Assembly: GCA_934593275.1 (NCBI GenBank)
Contig: CAKTQE010000016.1
Coordinates: 1-37,420, forward strand
Direction of reading: 5' to 3'
DNA from: an uncultured Oscillospiraceae bacterium
GTDB taxonomy: Bacteria > Bacillota > Clostridia > Oscillospirales > Oscillospiraceae
Length of the DNA stretch: 37,420 nucleotides
In this document: positions 7,730-16,513 of the stretch, piece after piece
Numbering within the stretch: the first letter of the stretch is position 1
How the letters are laid out: every line of letters begins with the position of its first letter
Position numbers and translations under genes: made by a program
Notes under the pieces: generated by a model
The model's database searches: none
What the model was told of the DNA's origin: nothing
What the model saw: only the letters and a program-made list of their open reading frames with translations

Positions 7730-8671
7730 TTGAAGAAATATATAAGCAAACGCTTTTTGCAGCTGATTCCCGTACTGCTGGGCATTACTTTTTTGTCCTT
7801 TGCCATGATGCGAGCCGCCGGCAGTGATGCCGTGATCGAGCTGTACGGTGACAAAGGAGCCGTCGCCCAGGAGATCATCGATGCCAAACGGGCAGAACTG
7901 GGCCTTGATCAGCCCTTCCTCGTTCAGTATGGCTCCTGGCTGAAAGGGCTTTTGACCGGAGATATGGGCATCAGCTACGTCTCCGGAAAAAATGTATTCG
8001 ATACCTTTGTCAGCAAGCTCCCGGCGACCTTGCTGCTGACGGTGCTGTCGATCATCACAACAGTGGTCATTTCCATTCCTTTGGGCATCTGGGCGGCGGT
8101 GAAGCATGACCGGTTTACGGACTATTTCCTGCGGTTTTTCAGCTTTGTGGGAAACAGCCTGCCCAATTTCTTTGTGGCCCTGCTGCTCATGCAGCTGTTT
8201 TCCATCAAATGGAAGCTGCTGCCGGTAATTTCCAAGGGAACCACGGTGCAAAGTGCCATTCTGCCTACCCTGACACTGGCCATTGCCATGTCCGCCAAGT
8301 ACATGCGGCAGGTACGGGCTACGGTACTGGAGGAGCTGAACAAGGACTATGTACTGGGAGCCAAAGCCAGAGGCGTTCGGGGAAGCGTGACCCTGTGGAA
8401 AAGCGTCCTCAAGTCCTCCATGCTGACCATTATCACCCTTTTGGCACTGTCCATCGGCAGCCTCCTGGGCGGTACGGCCATTATTGAGAGCATCTTCATG
8501 TGGGACGGTGTTGGGAAGCTGGCAGTGGATTCCATCACCATGCGGGATTACCCTATGATCCAGGCTTATGTGGTCTGGATGGCCATTATCTATGTGATGG
8601 TGAACCTGGTCACGGATATTCTCTACCATGTCCTTGATCCGAGAATTCGATTGGGGGTGCAGGAAGGGTGA
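7730..8671 (+). CDS. NikB/OppB-type ABC transporter permease
   Basis: 313-aa inner-membrane permease of the peptide/nickel (PepT) ABC importer family. The start is TTG at 7730 after GAAAGAAGG; the N-terminus MKKYISKRFLQLIPVLLGITFLSF is typical of family OppB/DppB/NikB. Six hydrophobic segments are visible. The coupling loop that contacts the ATPase is seen as EELNKDYVLGAKARGVRG, near residue 205. The C-terminal block IIYVMVNLVTDILYHVLDPRIRLG is diagnostic. Its stop codon overlaps the GTG of the next permease gene by 4 nt. Substrate class (metal chelate versus peptide) cannot be decided from the permease. Confidence 0.9.
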   Translation: MKKYISKRFLQLIPVLLGITFLSFAMMRAAGSDAVIELYGDKGAVAQEIIDAKRAELGLDQPFLVQYGSWLKGLLTGDMGISYVSGKNVFDTFVSKLPATLLLTVLSIITTVVISIPLGIWAAVKHDRFTDYFLRFFSFVGNSLPNFFVALLLMQLFSIKWKLLPVISKGTTVQSAILPTLTLAIAMSAKYMRQVRATVLEELNKDYVLGAKARGVRGSVTLWKSVLKSSMLTIITLLALSIGSLLGGTAIIESIFMWDGVGKLAVDSITMRDYPMIQAYVVWMAIIYVMVNLVTDILYHVLDPRIRLGVQEG

Positions 8672-9516
8672 GCGAGGTAACAGTTCGCAAGCAAAAGCTG
8701 CGTAAAAACACGGTAAAAATGCGTTTGATCATTTTCGGGACTCTGGCGGTTCTGCTGGTTATTTGCTCCTTTTTCTCCGCACATCTCACACCCTACGACC
8801 CCTATCTGCAAAATCTGGATATTGCCAAACAGGCCCCCAGTACGGAGCATCTTTTGGGTACTGACCGCTATGGCCGGGATATGCTGTCCCGGGTCATTGC
8901 GGGCAGCCGGGCAAGCATCTTCTCAACGCTTTTGCTGGTAGCCCTCATTACCGCCGTTGGAACAGCGGTCGGCATCACCTGCGGTTGGACCGGCGGCTGG
9001 GTAGATACGGTGCTGATGCGTATTTCTGACGTATTTCTGGCCTTTCCGGGCCTTGTATTCGCCCTGGCGGTGGCCGGTTCTCTGGGCGGCGGACTGCAAA
9101 ACGCCATTATCGCACTGGCGGCCATTTCCTGGCCCAAGTACGCACGGATCGCCCGAAGCCAGACCCTTGCCCAAAAGGAGACCCAATGGATGAAAGCGGT
9201 GCGGCTTTCCGGCAGCGGCACCGGGAAAATCATCCTCAAGCACATCCTGCCCAACATCCTGGGTCCGATTTTGGTCACTTCCATGTTGGACATTGGCACC
9301 ATGATGATGGAATTGGCGGCTCTCAGCTTCCTGGGGCTGGGGGCCAAGCCTCCCATTCCCGAATGGGGCAGTATGATGAGCGACACCCGGAGCCTGATGA
9401 CCACCTCCCCCTGGATCACGTTCAGCCCAGGTATCGCCATCTTTATTTCGGTGATGATCTTCAATCTCCTGGGCGACACCATCCGGGACTACGCAGACCC
9501 CAAGAGCCGGAGGTGA
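8668..9516 (+). CDS. NikC/OppC-type ABC transporter permease
   Basis: 282-aa second permease of the same importer. It begins on GTG overlapping the upstream TGA, indicating translational coupling. The N-terminal cytoplasmic tail is followed by a membrane helix and the family signature HLLGTDRYGRDMLSRVIAGSR, the OppC/DppC/NikC hallmark. The coupling helix is around QTLAQKETQWMKAVRLSGSG, then HILPNILGPILV. The C-terminus LLGDTIRDYADPKSRR is complete. It forms the heterodimeric transmembrane pore with the preceding gene product. Confidence 0.9.
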   Translation: MSEVTVRKQKLRKNTVKMRLIIFGTLAVLLVICSFFSAHLTPYDPYLQNLDIAKQAPSTEHLLGTDRYGRDMLSRVIAGSRASIFSTLLLVALITAVGTAVGITCGWTGGWVDTVLMRISDVFLAFPGLVFALAVAGSLGGGLQNAIIALAAISWPKYARIARSQTLAQKETQWMKAVRLSGSGTGKIILKHILPNILGPILVTSMLDIGTMMMELAALSFLGLGAKPPIPEWGSMMSDTRSLMTTSPWITFSPGIAIFISVMIFNLLGDTIRDYADPKSRR

Positions 9517-9520
9517 CGAT

Positions 9521-10300
9521 ATGGAAGAATTATTAAGATACGAGCATGTGGACATCTCCTATTTGGGGGTGCCTACGGTCCGGGATGTGAGCTTCACACT
9601 TGCCCCGGGAGAAATACTGGGTATTGTTGGAGAGAGCGGCAGCGGCAAATCCACCCTCATCAAGGCGGCCATGGGTCTGCTGGGAACCGAGGGCTGTGTC
9701 ACCCGGGGAGATATTTGGTACAAGGGGAAGAATCTTCCGGATTTGCCCCAAAAGGAGCTGCGCAAGCTCTGCGGCCCGGAGCTTGGCTATATCTTCCAAA
9801 GCTCCGGCAGTGCGTTCTGCCCCATCCGTACCGTGGGTGCCCAGCTGTTTGAGACCATGCAGGCCCACGGAAAAATCGCAAAGGCGGATTTTGAAGTCCA
9901 GGCATTGGAGCTGCTTTCCAAGCTGGGATTTGGCAGCGGGAAGCGCATTCTGGGGAGCTATCCCTTTGAGCTTTCCGGCGGTATGCAGCAGCGCATTGGC
10001 ATTGCGGCAGCCATGCTGCTAAACCCCAGTATTCTGTTTGCGGATGAGCCTACCTCCGCCCTGGATGTGACCATTCAGAAGCAGGTGGTGGAGGAAATGC
10101 TGCTGGTACGGAAGACCTTTGGAACGGCCATCATCCTGGTGGCCCACAATTTGGGTGTCATCGGTGCCATGGCGGATCGGGTTTTGGTGTTAAAGGACGG
10201 GGAAGCCGTAGAATACGGAAACACCCAGGAGGTCCTGACGAATCCCCAGGCAGACTACACCAAGGCACTGCTTGCCGCCGTGCCGAGGCTGCGGAGGTAA
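9521..10300 (+). CDS. NikD/OppD-type ABC transporter ATPase
   Basis: 259-aa ATP-binding subunit. Walker [10 protein letters not shown] is at about 37-45, the Q-loop is in YIFQSSGSAF, the signature is LSGGMQQR at about 150, Walker B is ILFADEPTSALD, and the switch His is in LVAHNLG. It lacks the long C-terminal oligopeptide_HPY extension of full-size OppD, which fits NikD-sized proteins. It starts 4 nt after the second permease and pairs with the ATPase encoded 2 nt downstream. Confidence 0.9.
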   Translation: MEELLRYEHVDISYLGVPTVRDVSFTLAPGEILGIVGESGSGKSTLIKAAMGLLGTEGCVTRGDIWYKGKNLPDLPQKELRKLCGPELGYIFQSSGSAFCPIRTVGAQLFETMQAHGKIAKADFEVQALELLSKLGFGSGKRILGSYPFELSGGMQQRIGIAAAMLLNPSILFADEPTSALDVTIQKQVVEEMLLVRKTFGTAIILVAHNLGVIGAMADRVLVLKDGEAVEYGNTQEVLTNPQADYTKALLAAVPRLRR

Positions 10301-10302
10301 AC

Positions 10303-11067
10303 ATGGAACCGATTTTGAAAGTTGAAAACCTGACCAAAGTCTTTTCCCGGCAAGGCCAGGAAGATTTTACGGCGGTAAAGGGCATTTCCTTTGACTTACT
10401 TCCCGGGGAGTGCCTGGCCGTCATTGGCGAAAGCGGCAGCGGCAAAACCACCGCCGTCAATATGGTCTCCCGGCTGGTGGATGCCACCTCCGGGAAAATC
10501 ACCCTGGACGGGCGGGACATCACCCATTTGAGGGGAAAAGAGCTTCATGGGGTTTACAGAACCATGCAGATGGTATTTCAGACCCCTACGGACTCCTTTG
10601 ACCCCCGCCGCACCCTGGGGGATGGCATTGGGGAGAGTCTGCGCAACGCCGGTGTTTCCCGGAAGGAAACCCGGGAAAGGGTGGAAACCCTGCTGGAAAA
10701 ATGCGGCCTGCCCAGAGAATTTGCGGACCGCTACCCCCACCAGGTCAGCGGTGGCCAGTGCCAGCGGGCGGCCATTGCCCGAGCCTTGGCCATTGAACCC
10801 AAGCTCCTCATCTGCGATGAAGCCACCTCCGCGCTGGATGTGACCGTTCAAAAAGAGATCATCGATCTTTTGAATGCCCTTCGGGCGCAGCAGGGGCAAA
10901 GTCTCTCCATTCTCTTTATCTGCCACGACATTTCCCTGGTGCAGCAGTTTGCGGACCGGGTGCTGGTGATGTACCACGGGAATATTGTGGAAGCGGGAAC
11001 GCCGGATGAAGTGATTTGCAGTCCCAAAAACGACTATACAAAGCACTTGATCCATAGCGTTTTGTAA
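10303..11067 (+). CDS. NikE/OppF-type ABC transporter ATPase
   Basis: 254-aa ATP-binding subunit. Walker A GESGSGKTT is at about 42-50, the signature VSGGQCQR precedes AIARALAIEPKLLICDEATSALD (Walker B), and the H-loop is in LFICHDISLVQQFADRVLVM. The protein is short and, like NikE, lacks the C-terminal OppF extension. Only 2 nt separate it from the upstream ATPase gene. The remnant ATPase downstream at about 12790-13143 is related to this gene, but the two differ clearly in sequence, so the remnant is not a recent duplication. Confidence 0.9.
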   Translation: MEPILKVENLTKVFSRQGQEDFTAVKGISFDLLPGECLAVIGESGSGKTTAVNMVSRLVDATSGKITLDGRDITHLRGKELHGVYRTMQMVFQTPTDSFDPRRTLGDGIGESLRNAGVSRKETRERVETLLEKCGLPREFADRYPHQVSGGQCQRAAIARALAIEPKLLICDEATSALDVTVQKEIIDLLNALRAQQGQSLSILFICHDISLVQQFADRVLVMYHGNIVEAGTPDEVICSPKNDYTKHLIHSVL

Positions 11068-11131
11068 TTATATGTTCCGCCGTATCATCCGGCAAAACAT
11101 AAAAACACACTTGAAAGGATTCTTGAATAGT

Positions 11132-12727
11132 ATGAAAAAAACGATTTCCATTCTGCTGATCGTCTGCCTGGCTCTTTCTCTCCTGGCAGGCTGCGGCAAC
11201 AGCAGCACGCCCGGGGCGGAAACGACCACCCAGAGCGGCAGCACGGCACAGGCCGCCGCTTCCGCCGCCAAGAAGACCATGGTCATTGGCGACACCACCT
11301 TCAACTCCGAAAACTGGGAGGAAACCGTAGACCCCCACCGGACCTATAACGGCTGGGCCTGCATCCGTTACGGCGTGGGCGAAACTCTGGTACACTACAC
11401 GGACTCCATGGAGCTGGAACCCTGGCTGGCAACAGACTGGACCAATGACGGCAACTGCACCTGGACTGTCACCCTGCGGGAGGGCGTGAAGTTCTCCTCC
11501 GGCCGGGATATGGACGGGGCCGCCGTCAAGCAGTGTCTGGATCATCTGTTGGAAGTCCACGACCGGGCCCCCAGCGACACCAAAATCGTGGATATCCAGG
11601 CCGACGGCCAGGTATTGACCATTACCACCAGCGAACCCAACCCCGCCCTGATGAATTACCTGGGCGACCCCTACGGCTGCATCATCGATGTGGATGCTTC
11701 CGATTTTGACACCGGTATTGTGGCCGGTACCGGCCCCTATGTTGTCAAAGAGCTGGTAACGGACGACCATCTTTCCCTGGTACCCAACACCTATTACTGG
11801 GATGGGACGCCTAAAATTGACGAACTGACCATCCGCACCCTTTCTAACGGCGATACCCTGTCCGCCGCCCTCCAGGCCGGGGATATTGATGCCGCCTACG
11901 GCATGGCCTACGAGGCTTACCCCAATTTTGAAAACGGCGGCTATCAGTTCTCCGCCATCCAGACTTCCCGTGCTTTCTTTGGCTGCATGAATATGACCAG
12001 CCCCATTATTCAGGATGCTGCCGTCCGTAAGGCCATCGCCATGGGCATCAACAAAGAGGGCTTTGTAAAAACCCTGCTGGATGGCCACGGAGTCCCCGCC
12101 AACGGTGCCTTCCCTGATGGCTTCAGCACCTTCGGTGGCGAACATGTAAAGACGGAAACCTATGATCCCGAAGGGGCTAAGGCCATTCTGGAAGAAGCCG
12201 GTTGGGTGGATTCCGATGGCGACGGCATCCGGGAGAAGGACGGCGTAAAGCTCACCATCCGCTGGCTGACCTACCCCAGCCGCCAGGAGCTGCCCCTGCT
12301 TGCCGAGTCTGCTCAGGCCTCTTTGAAAGAAATCGGCATGGACGTGGACATCAACTGCACCGCCAATCGCCGGGAGTTCCTGGCGGATATGACCAGCTTT
12401 GACATCTACGCCTCTGCCCTGGTCACTGCTCCCTCCGGCGACCCCCAGTATTTCTTCACTACCTCCTGCGTACCCGGTATGAGCTATAATTTCGGTGCCT
12501 ATGACAACCCGGAGGTCACAGCCCTGATCGAAGACCTGTCCAAGGAATTTGACACCGCCAAGCGGGGCGATATGGCCGTAAAACTCCAGCAGATGATTCT
12601 GGACGACAACGCCTATATCTTCTGCTCTTTCCTGCAAATGAACATGATCTCCAAGGAAAACGTCAAGAACTACACCGCCCACGCCTGCGATTACTACCAG
12701 GTGACGGCGCAGTTGGATATCGAGTAA
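11132..12727 (+). CDS. NikA/OppA-family solute-binding lipoprotein
   Basis: 531-aa extracellular solute-binding protein family 5 (SBP_bac_5). Signal peptidase II motif LLAG-C21 follows MKKTISILLIVCLALSL, so it is lipid-anchored outside the membrane. A Ser/Thr/Ala linker leads to the binding domain (RYGVGETLVHYTDSMELEPWLATDW). The start at 11132 follows GAAAGGAT; the longer frame from 11072 would spoil the signal peptide. The sequence style (GETLVHY, and the C-terminal YTAHACDYYQVTAQLDIE) looks nearer to nickel/metallophore-binding members than to long OppA proteins, but this is a judgement, not proof. It is the last gene of the operon, unlike the three other importers here, where the binding protein comes first. 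Confidence 0.82.
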   Translation: MKKTISILLIVCLALSLLAGCGNSSTPGAETTTQSGSTAQAAASAAKKTMVIGDTTFNSENWEETVDPHRTYNGWACIRYGVGETLVHYTDSMELEPWLATDWTNDGNCTWTVTLREGVKFSSGRDMDGAAVKQCLDHLLEVHDRAPSDTKIVDIQADGQVLTITTSEPNPALMNYLGDPYGCIIDVDASDFDTGIVAGTGPYVVKELVTDDHLSLVPNTYYWDGTPKIDELTIRTLSNGDTLSAALQAGDIDAAYGMAYEAYPNFENGGYQFSAIQTSRAFFGCMNMTSPIIQDAAVRKAIAMGINKEGFVKTLLDGHGVPANGAFPDGFSTFGGEHVKTETYDPEGAKAILEEAGWVDSDGDGIREKDGVKLTIRWLTYPSRQELPLLAESAQASLKEIGMDVDINCTANRREFLADMTSFDIYASALVTAPSGDPQYFFTTSCVPGMSYNFGAYDNPEVTALIEDLSKEFDTAKRGDMAVKLQQMILDDNAYIFCSFLQMNMISKENVKNYTAHACDYYQVTAQLDIE

Positions 12728-12771
12728 AATGTCCGGCGTTATAACAATATGAACCGTGTTCTCGTCCATTC

Positions 12772-13143
12772 GTGAATATTCGTTATAGGATGATGTTACA
12801 CCCCAAGTCCCTCAGCGGCGGACAGTGCCAACGCTTCGCCATCGCCCGTGCCGTGGCCCTGAATCCTCAAATTCTGCTGTGTGACGAAATCACCAGTGCC
12901 TTGGATGTGTCCTCCCAGGCCCAGATTTTGCAGCTGCTGGAACACATCTGCCAGGAAGCCCACATGTCCGCCATTTTCGTCTCCCACGACCTGGCCGTGG
13001 TCAGCAGCCTTTGCCCCCGCGTCCTGGTCATGCGAAACGGCACCATCCGGGAGGAAAACACCACCGAAAACCTACTGCGCGCCCCCCAGGATGCCTACAC
13101 CCAGGAACTGCTGGATGCCGTGTTGGAGTTCAGGCATTTTTAA
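12772..13143 (+). pseudogene. Truncated ABC ATPase remnant (OppF/NikE-type C-terminal half)
   Basis: Open frame of about 123 codons that begins directly before the ABC signature (LSGGQCQRFAIARAV). It continues with Walker B (ILLCDEITSALD), the H-loop (IFVSHDLAVV) and a normal C-terminus. Walker A and the whole N-terminal half are missing, and no good ribosome site precedes the possible GTG/ATG starts at 12772-12795. It cannot bind ATP by itself. It lies 45 nt after the importer operon and probably marks an old deletion of an extra ATPase gene or a second importer. The reading frame is still undamaged, so the loss may be recent, or the fragment may be tolerated. Confidence 0.75.
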
Positions 13144-13300
13144 TCCAGTTGTCAAAACCGACATCAGATACGCAAAAAATACGGTATTTGTAACAATTTT
13201 GACGTAGGGGTGGTTGCTCCGCGCAGCGAATCAAAAATATAATGATTGCCGGGGGCAATCATACCTCAATTCCATCGGCAACCTGCCGCCCCTACTCCGT

Positions 13301-13325
13301 CCATTGTGATAGGGTATCACAATGG
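13301..13325. promoter_or_regulatory. Perfect 11-bp inverted repeat, possible operator or hairpin
   Basis: CCATTGTGATA and TATCACAATGG separated by GGG, with no mismatch. It lies about 130 bp upstream of the -35 of the iron-importer promoter. It does not match the Fur box. It could be an operator, or simply the end of the neighbouring repeat module. Confidence 0.35.
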
Positions 13326-13457
13326 AAAACAGTTCCCCAGGCCGCCAGAATTGCCGTTAAAATAGACAACGAGATAAATAAAAAGGATTTGCTGCATTGG
13401 CGTCGAGGGCAGAATCCACAACTAGAAGAAAAATTTCAAGAACTTTTCTGGTAAGGA

Positions 13458-13486
13458 TTGACAACAGAAAAACATACGACTATAAT
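13458..13486 (+). promoter_or_regulatory. Consensus sigma-A promoter of the iron-type importer operon
   Basis: Perfect TTGACA (13458-13463), a 17-nt spacer and perfect TATAAT (13481-13486). The start near 13493 gives a leader of about 45 nt. This is among the strongest promoters in the window and implies high expression unless it is repressed. Confidence 0.9.
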
Positions 13487-13538
13487 AGGCTCAGTTCGTT
13501 GGGGAACACCCAAAATATGAAGAACGGAGGAACTTAGA

Positions 13539-14723
13539 ATGAAAAAGTATTTGGCATTGCTTCTGACGCTTGCCATGGTTCTGACCCTGGCTGCCTGTGG
13601 CGGGAAGACGGAAGCTCCCGCTACCACTGCCGCACCCGCGGTTGGGGATGCGCCCGCTGCCACGGAGGCACCCAAGGCGGAAAGCAAGTATCCCAGCTAT
13701 TTTGACGGCATGGAGGACCTGATCGCCGCTGCCCAGGCTGACGGCGAGCTGACGGTTTACGGCTCCTGCGAGGAAGAGTACCTGGCCGCTGCCTGCCAGC
13801 ATTTCCAGGAACTCTTTGGCATCAAGGTCAACTATCAGCGGCTTTCCACCGGTGAAGTCCAGGCCAAGATTGAGGAAGAAAACGGCAACCCCTCCGGCGA
13901 TGTCTGGTTTGGCGGCACCACGGACCCCTACAACGTCTGCGCTTCCAAGGGATTGCTCCAAAAGTACGAGGCCAAGAACGCTTCCCATCTGCTCAGCGAC
14001 ATGTATAGAGACAAGGATGGCCAGTGGTACGGCATTTACAAGGGCATCCTGGGCTTCATGGTCAACACCGACGAGCTGACCCGCCTGAACCTGGAAAAGC
14101 CCGCCGACTGGCAGGATCTGCTGAAGCCTGAGTACAAGGGCCTCATCTGGCTGTCCAACTACAATACCGCCGGTACCGCCAAGCTGGTCATCAACACCAT
14201 GATCCAGAAGTACGGCCATGACGAGGGCATCCAGTACCTGGTGGACCTGGACAAGAACATTGAAGTCTACACCAAGTCCGGCTCCGGTCCCTCCAAGAAC
14301 GTAGGCACCGGCGAGTGCGTCATTGGCATCGGCTTCCTGCACGATGGCATTACCCAGATCGTGGACAACGGCTACACCAATGTAGAGCTGATCATCCCCT
14401 CCTCCGGCACCTCCTTTGAGGTGGGCGCAACCGCCATTTTCAAGGGTGCTACCCATGAAAACGCCGCCAAGCTGTGGATCGAGTACGCCCTGTCTCCTGA
14501 GTGCGTGAACCTGGCTGCCAACAACGGCTCCTACCAGTTCCTGTGCATCGACAACGCCACCCAGCCTGAGGTGGCCATGCAGTTCGGCCTGGATCCCGAC
14601 AACGTCATGGACTATGACTTTGAGGATGCCAAGCAGAACATCGGCACCTACATTGAGGAAGTCATGAAGGCTCTGAACGCCGGCGGCGCGGACACCGGCG
14701 AGGACCGTTTCAAGACCGCGTAA
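13539..14723 (+). CDS. Ferric-iron-type (family 1) solute-binding lipoprotein
   Basis: 394-aa extracellular solute-binding protein. The signal peptide MKKYLALLLTLAMVLTLAAC has lipobox cysteine C20, followed by an Ala/Pro/Thr-rich linker. The binding domain begins LIAAAQADGELTVYGSCEEEYL and contains FQELFGIKVNYQRLSTGEV and NGNPSGDVWFGGTTD, typical of the AfuA/FbpA/FutA ferric-binding class. Related proteins carry phosphonate or sugar phosphates, so iron is an inference from class and from the fused permease downstream. A strong RBS (GGAGG) precedes ATG 13539. A hairpin follows the stop codon, so this product is probably made in excess over the membrane subunits. Confidence 0.82.
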   Translation: MKKYLALLLTLAMVLTLAACGGKTEAPATTAAPAVGDAPAATEAPKAESKYPSYFDGMEDLIAAAQADGELTVYGSCEEEYLAAACQHFQELFGIKVNYQRLSTGEVQAKIEEENGNPSGDVWFGGTTDPYNVCASKGLLQKYEAKNASHLLSDMYRDKDGQWYGIYKGILGFMVNTDELTRLNLEKPADWQDLLKPEYKGLIWLSNYNTAGTAKLVINTMIQKYGHDEGIQYLVDLDKNIEVYTKSGSGPSKNVGTGECVIGIGFLHDGITQIVDNGYTNVELIIPSSGTSFEVGATAIFKGATHENAAKLWIEYALSPECVNLAANNGSYQFLCIDNATQPEVAMQFGLDPDNVMDYDFEDAKQNIGTYIEEVMKALNAGGADTGEDRFKTA

Positions 14724-14736
14724 ACACACCTACCCC

Positions 14737-14770
14737 CCGGCGGCGGCAATAGCCGCCGCCGGATTTGTTT
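14737..14770 (+). terminator. Hairpin between binding-protein and permease genes (partial terminator)
   Basis: Perfect 11-bp stem CCGGCGGCGGC (14737-14747) and GCCGCCGCCGG (14752-14762), followed by a T-rich run ATTTGTTTT. It sits 13 nt after the binding-protein stop codon and 38 nt before the permease. It may terminate some transcripts and protect the upstream mRNA end. Confidence 0.75.
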
Positions 14771-14800
14771 TCGAAATGAGATAAGGAGGGACCTACGCCT

Positions 14801-16510
14801 ATGGCAAAGAACCAGAGCGCGGCGCTGGACCGGAAAAAGCTGATGGCTGACCCCATCATGGTGACCACCATTGCGGTGCTGATCGCCTTTTTGACCTTGT
14901 TTATCCTCTACCCACTGGCCATACTGCTGGTGGACAGCCTGGTGGGAGACGGCAGCTTCGGCGTCGGGGTGTTCCGGCGCATTTTTGCCATGCCCTCCTT
15001 TACCCGGGCCATTACCAATACCTTAAAAGTGGGCTTCCTGGTAGGCATTCTCTCCACCCTGGTGGGGCTGCTGTTTGCCTATGTGGAGGTCTACGTCAAA
15101 ATGGACAAATTCGCCGGGGGCCTGTTCAAAGTGGTTTCCATGCTGCCGGTGGTGTCGCCGCCCTTTGTATTGAGCCTTTCCATGATCATGCTCTTTGGCA
15201 AGGCGGGCATCATCACCCGGTATGTGCTGGGGATTTACGACAACAGCGTCTATGGCTTCTGGGGCATTGCGGTGGTCCAGACCCTGACGTTCTTCCCGGT
15301 GTGCTATATGATGCTGAAAGGACTGCTTAAAAACATCGACCCCTCCCTGGAAGAAGCCGCCCGGGATATGGGTGCTTCCCGGTGGAAAGTCTTTACCAGC
15401 GTCACCCTGCCTTTGATGCTGCCGGGCCTGGGCAACGCCTTTTTGGTGACCTTTATCGAGTCCATTGCGGACTTTGCCAACCCCATGATCATTGGCGGCT
15501 CCTATGATACCCTGGCCACCACCATCTATTTGCAGATCACCGGGGCCTACGACAAGGCCGGTGCCGCCGCCATGGCGGTGGTGCTGCTGTGCATCACCCT
15601 GGCCATGTTCGCCGTGCAGAAATACTACTTAGAGCGGAAAACCGCCGCCACCCTGACAGGCAAGGCCTCCCGGGGCCGGATGCTCATTTCTGACCGCAGT
15701 GTGAAAATCCCCCTGACGGTGCTGTGCGCCCTGGTTGCTCTGTTCGTCATTATGATGTACCTGTGCGTTCCCATCGGGGCCTGTTTCCCCACCTGGGGCT
15801 TTAAGTTCTTCCCCCTAACGGGCAAATGGTTCAAGCTGGTGTTCAGCCGCTATCACGGGCTGCAAGCTTTCCGGGATTCTTTCATCCTGAGCCTGATTGC
15901 CTCCCCCATTACGGCCCTGCTGAGCATGATCATTTCCTATCTGGTGGTCAAGCGGAATTTTAGGTCCAAGGGCTTTATTGAGGCGGTGTCCATGCTGGCC
16001 ATGGCCGTACCCGGTACGGTGCTGGGCGTGGGCTACATCCGGGGTTTCTCCGGCGGCCTGTTCCACACGGGGCTTTTGCAGGGGCTTTACGGCACCGCCG
16101 GCATCCTTATCATCGTCTTTGTGGTGCGCTCCCTGCCAACCGGCACCCGCAGCGGCATTTCCGCCCTGCGGCAGATCGACAAGTCCATTGAGGAATCCGC
16201 CTACGACATGGGCGCGGACAGCTTCCGGGTGTTTATGACCGTGACCCTGCCCCTGATCAAAGATTCTTTCCTCAGCGGCCTGGTCACCGCCTTTGTCCGG
16301 AGCATTACCGCGATTTCCGCCATCATCCTGCTGGTGACCCCCCAGTTCCTGCTGATCACCGTGCAGATCAACGAATTTGCCGAAAAAGGCTCCTACAGCC
16401 TGGCCTGCGCCTTTGCCACCATCCTCATTGCCATTACCTACGGGTCTGTGCTGCTGATGAATTTGGTGACCAAATATTTCGGCACCAGCAGAAAAATCAA
16501 GGAGGGCTAA
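14801..16510 (+). CDS. Two-domain ferric-iron-type ABC permease (FbpB/AfuB-like)
   Basis: 569-aa permease with two fused BPD_transp_1 domains and about 12 membrane segments, as in FbpB/SfuB. Each half carries a coupling motif: EEAARDMGASRWKVFTSVTLPL (about 184-205) and EESAYDMGADSFRVFMTVTLPL (about 465-486). This internal repeat shows duplication within the gene, so one chain forms the whole pore. ATG 14801 has AAGGAGG upstream. The ATPase gene begins 3 nt after the stop codon. Confidence 0.9.
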   Translation: MAKNQSAALDRKKLMADPIMVTTIAVLIAFLTLFILYPLAILLVDSLVGDGSFGVGVFRRIFAMPSFTRAITNTLKVGFLVGILSTLVGLLFAYVEVYVKMDKFAGGLFKVVSMLPVVSPPFVLSLSMIMLFGKAGIITRYVLGIYDNSVYGFWGIAVVQTLTFFPVCYMMLKGLLKNIDPSLEEAARDMGASRWKVFTSVTLPLMLPGLGNAFLVTFIESIADFANPMIIGGSYDTLATTIYLQITGAYDKAGAAAMAVVLLCITLAMFAVQKYYLERKTAATLTGKASRGRMLISDRSVKIPLTVLCALVALFVIMMYLCVPIGACFPTWGFKFFPLTGKWFKLVFSRYHGLQAFRDSFILSLIASPITALLSMIISYLVVKRNFRSKGFIEAVSMLAMAVPGTVLGVGYIRGFSGGLFHTGLLQGLYGTAGILIIVFVVRSLPTGTRSGISALRQIDKSIEESAYDMGADSFRVFMTVTLPLIKDSFLSGLVTAFVRSITAISAIILLVTPQFLLITVQINEFAEKGSYSLACAFATILIAITYGSVLLMNLVTKYFGTSRKIKEG

Positions 16511-16513
16511 GCC

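Larger units (their letters stand above)
13144..13538. repeat. Intergenic repeats and operator-like palindrome ahead of the iron importer
   Basis: About 13185-13297 is a repeat module whose reverse complement recurs at about 34506-34625, sharing the hairpin ATTGCCGGGGGCAAT and the CGCGCAGCGAATC block. Positions 13301-13325 form a perfect 11-bp inverted repeat (CCATTGTGATA, GGG, TATCACAATGG). The right end carries the promoter at 13458-13486. Short open frames here are translated repeats; no gene is supported. Confidence 0.6.

Noticed and set aside
13242..13454. 70-codon open frame ahead of the iron-type binding protein
   Set aside because: Its first half is repeat module and it ends at the promoter. 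No ribosome site.
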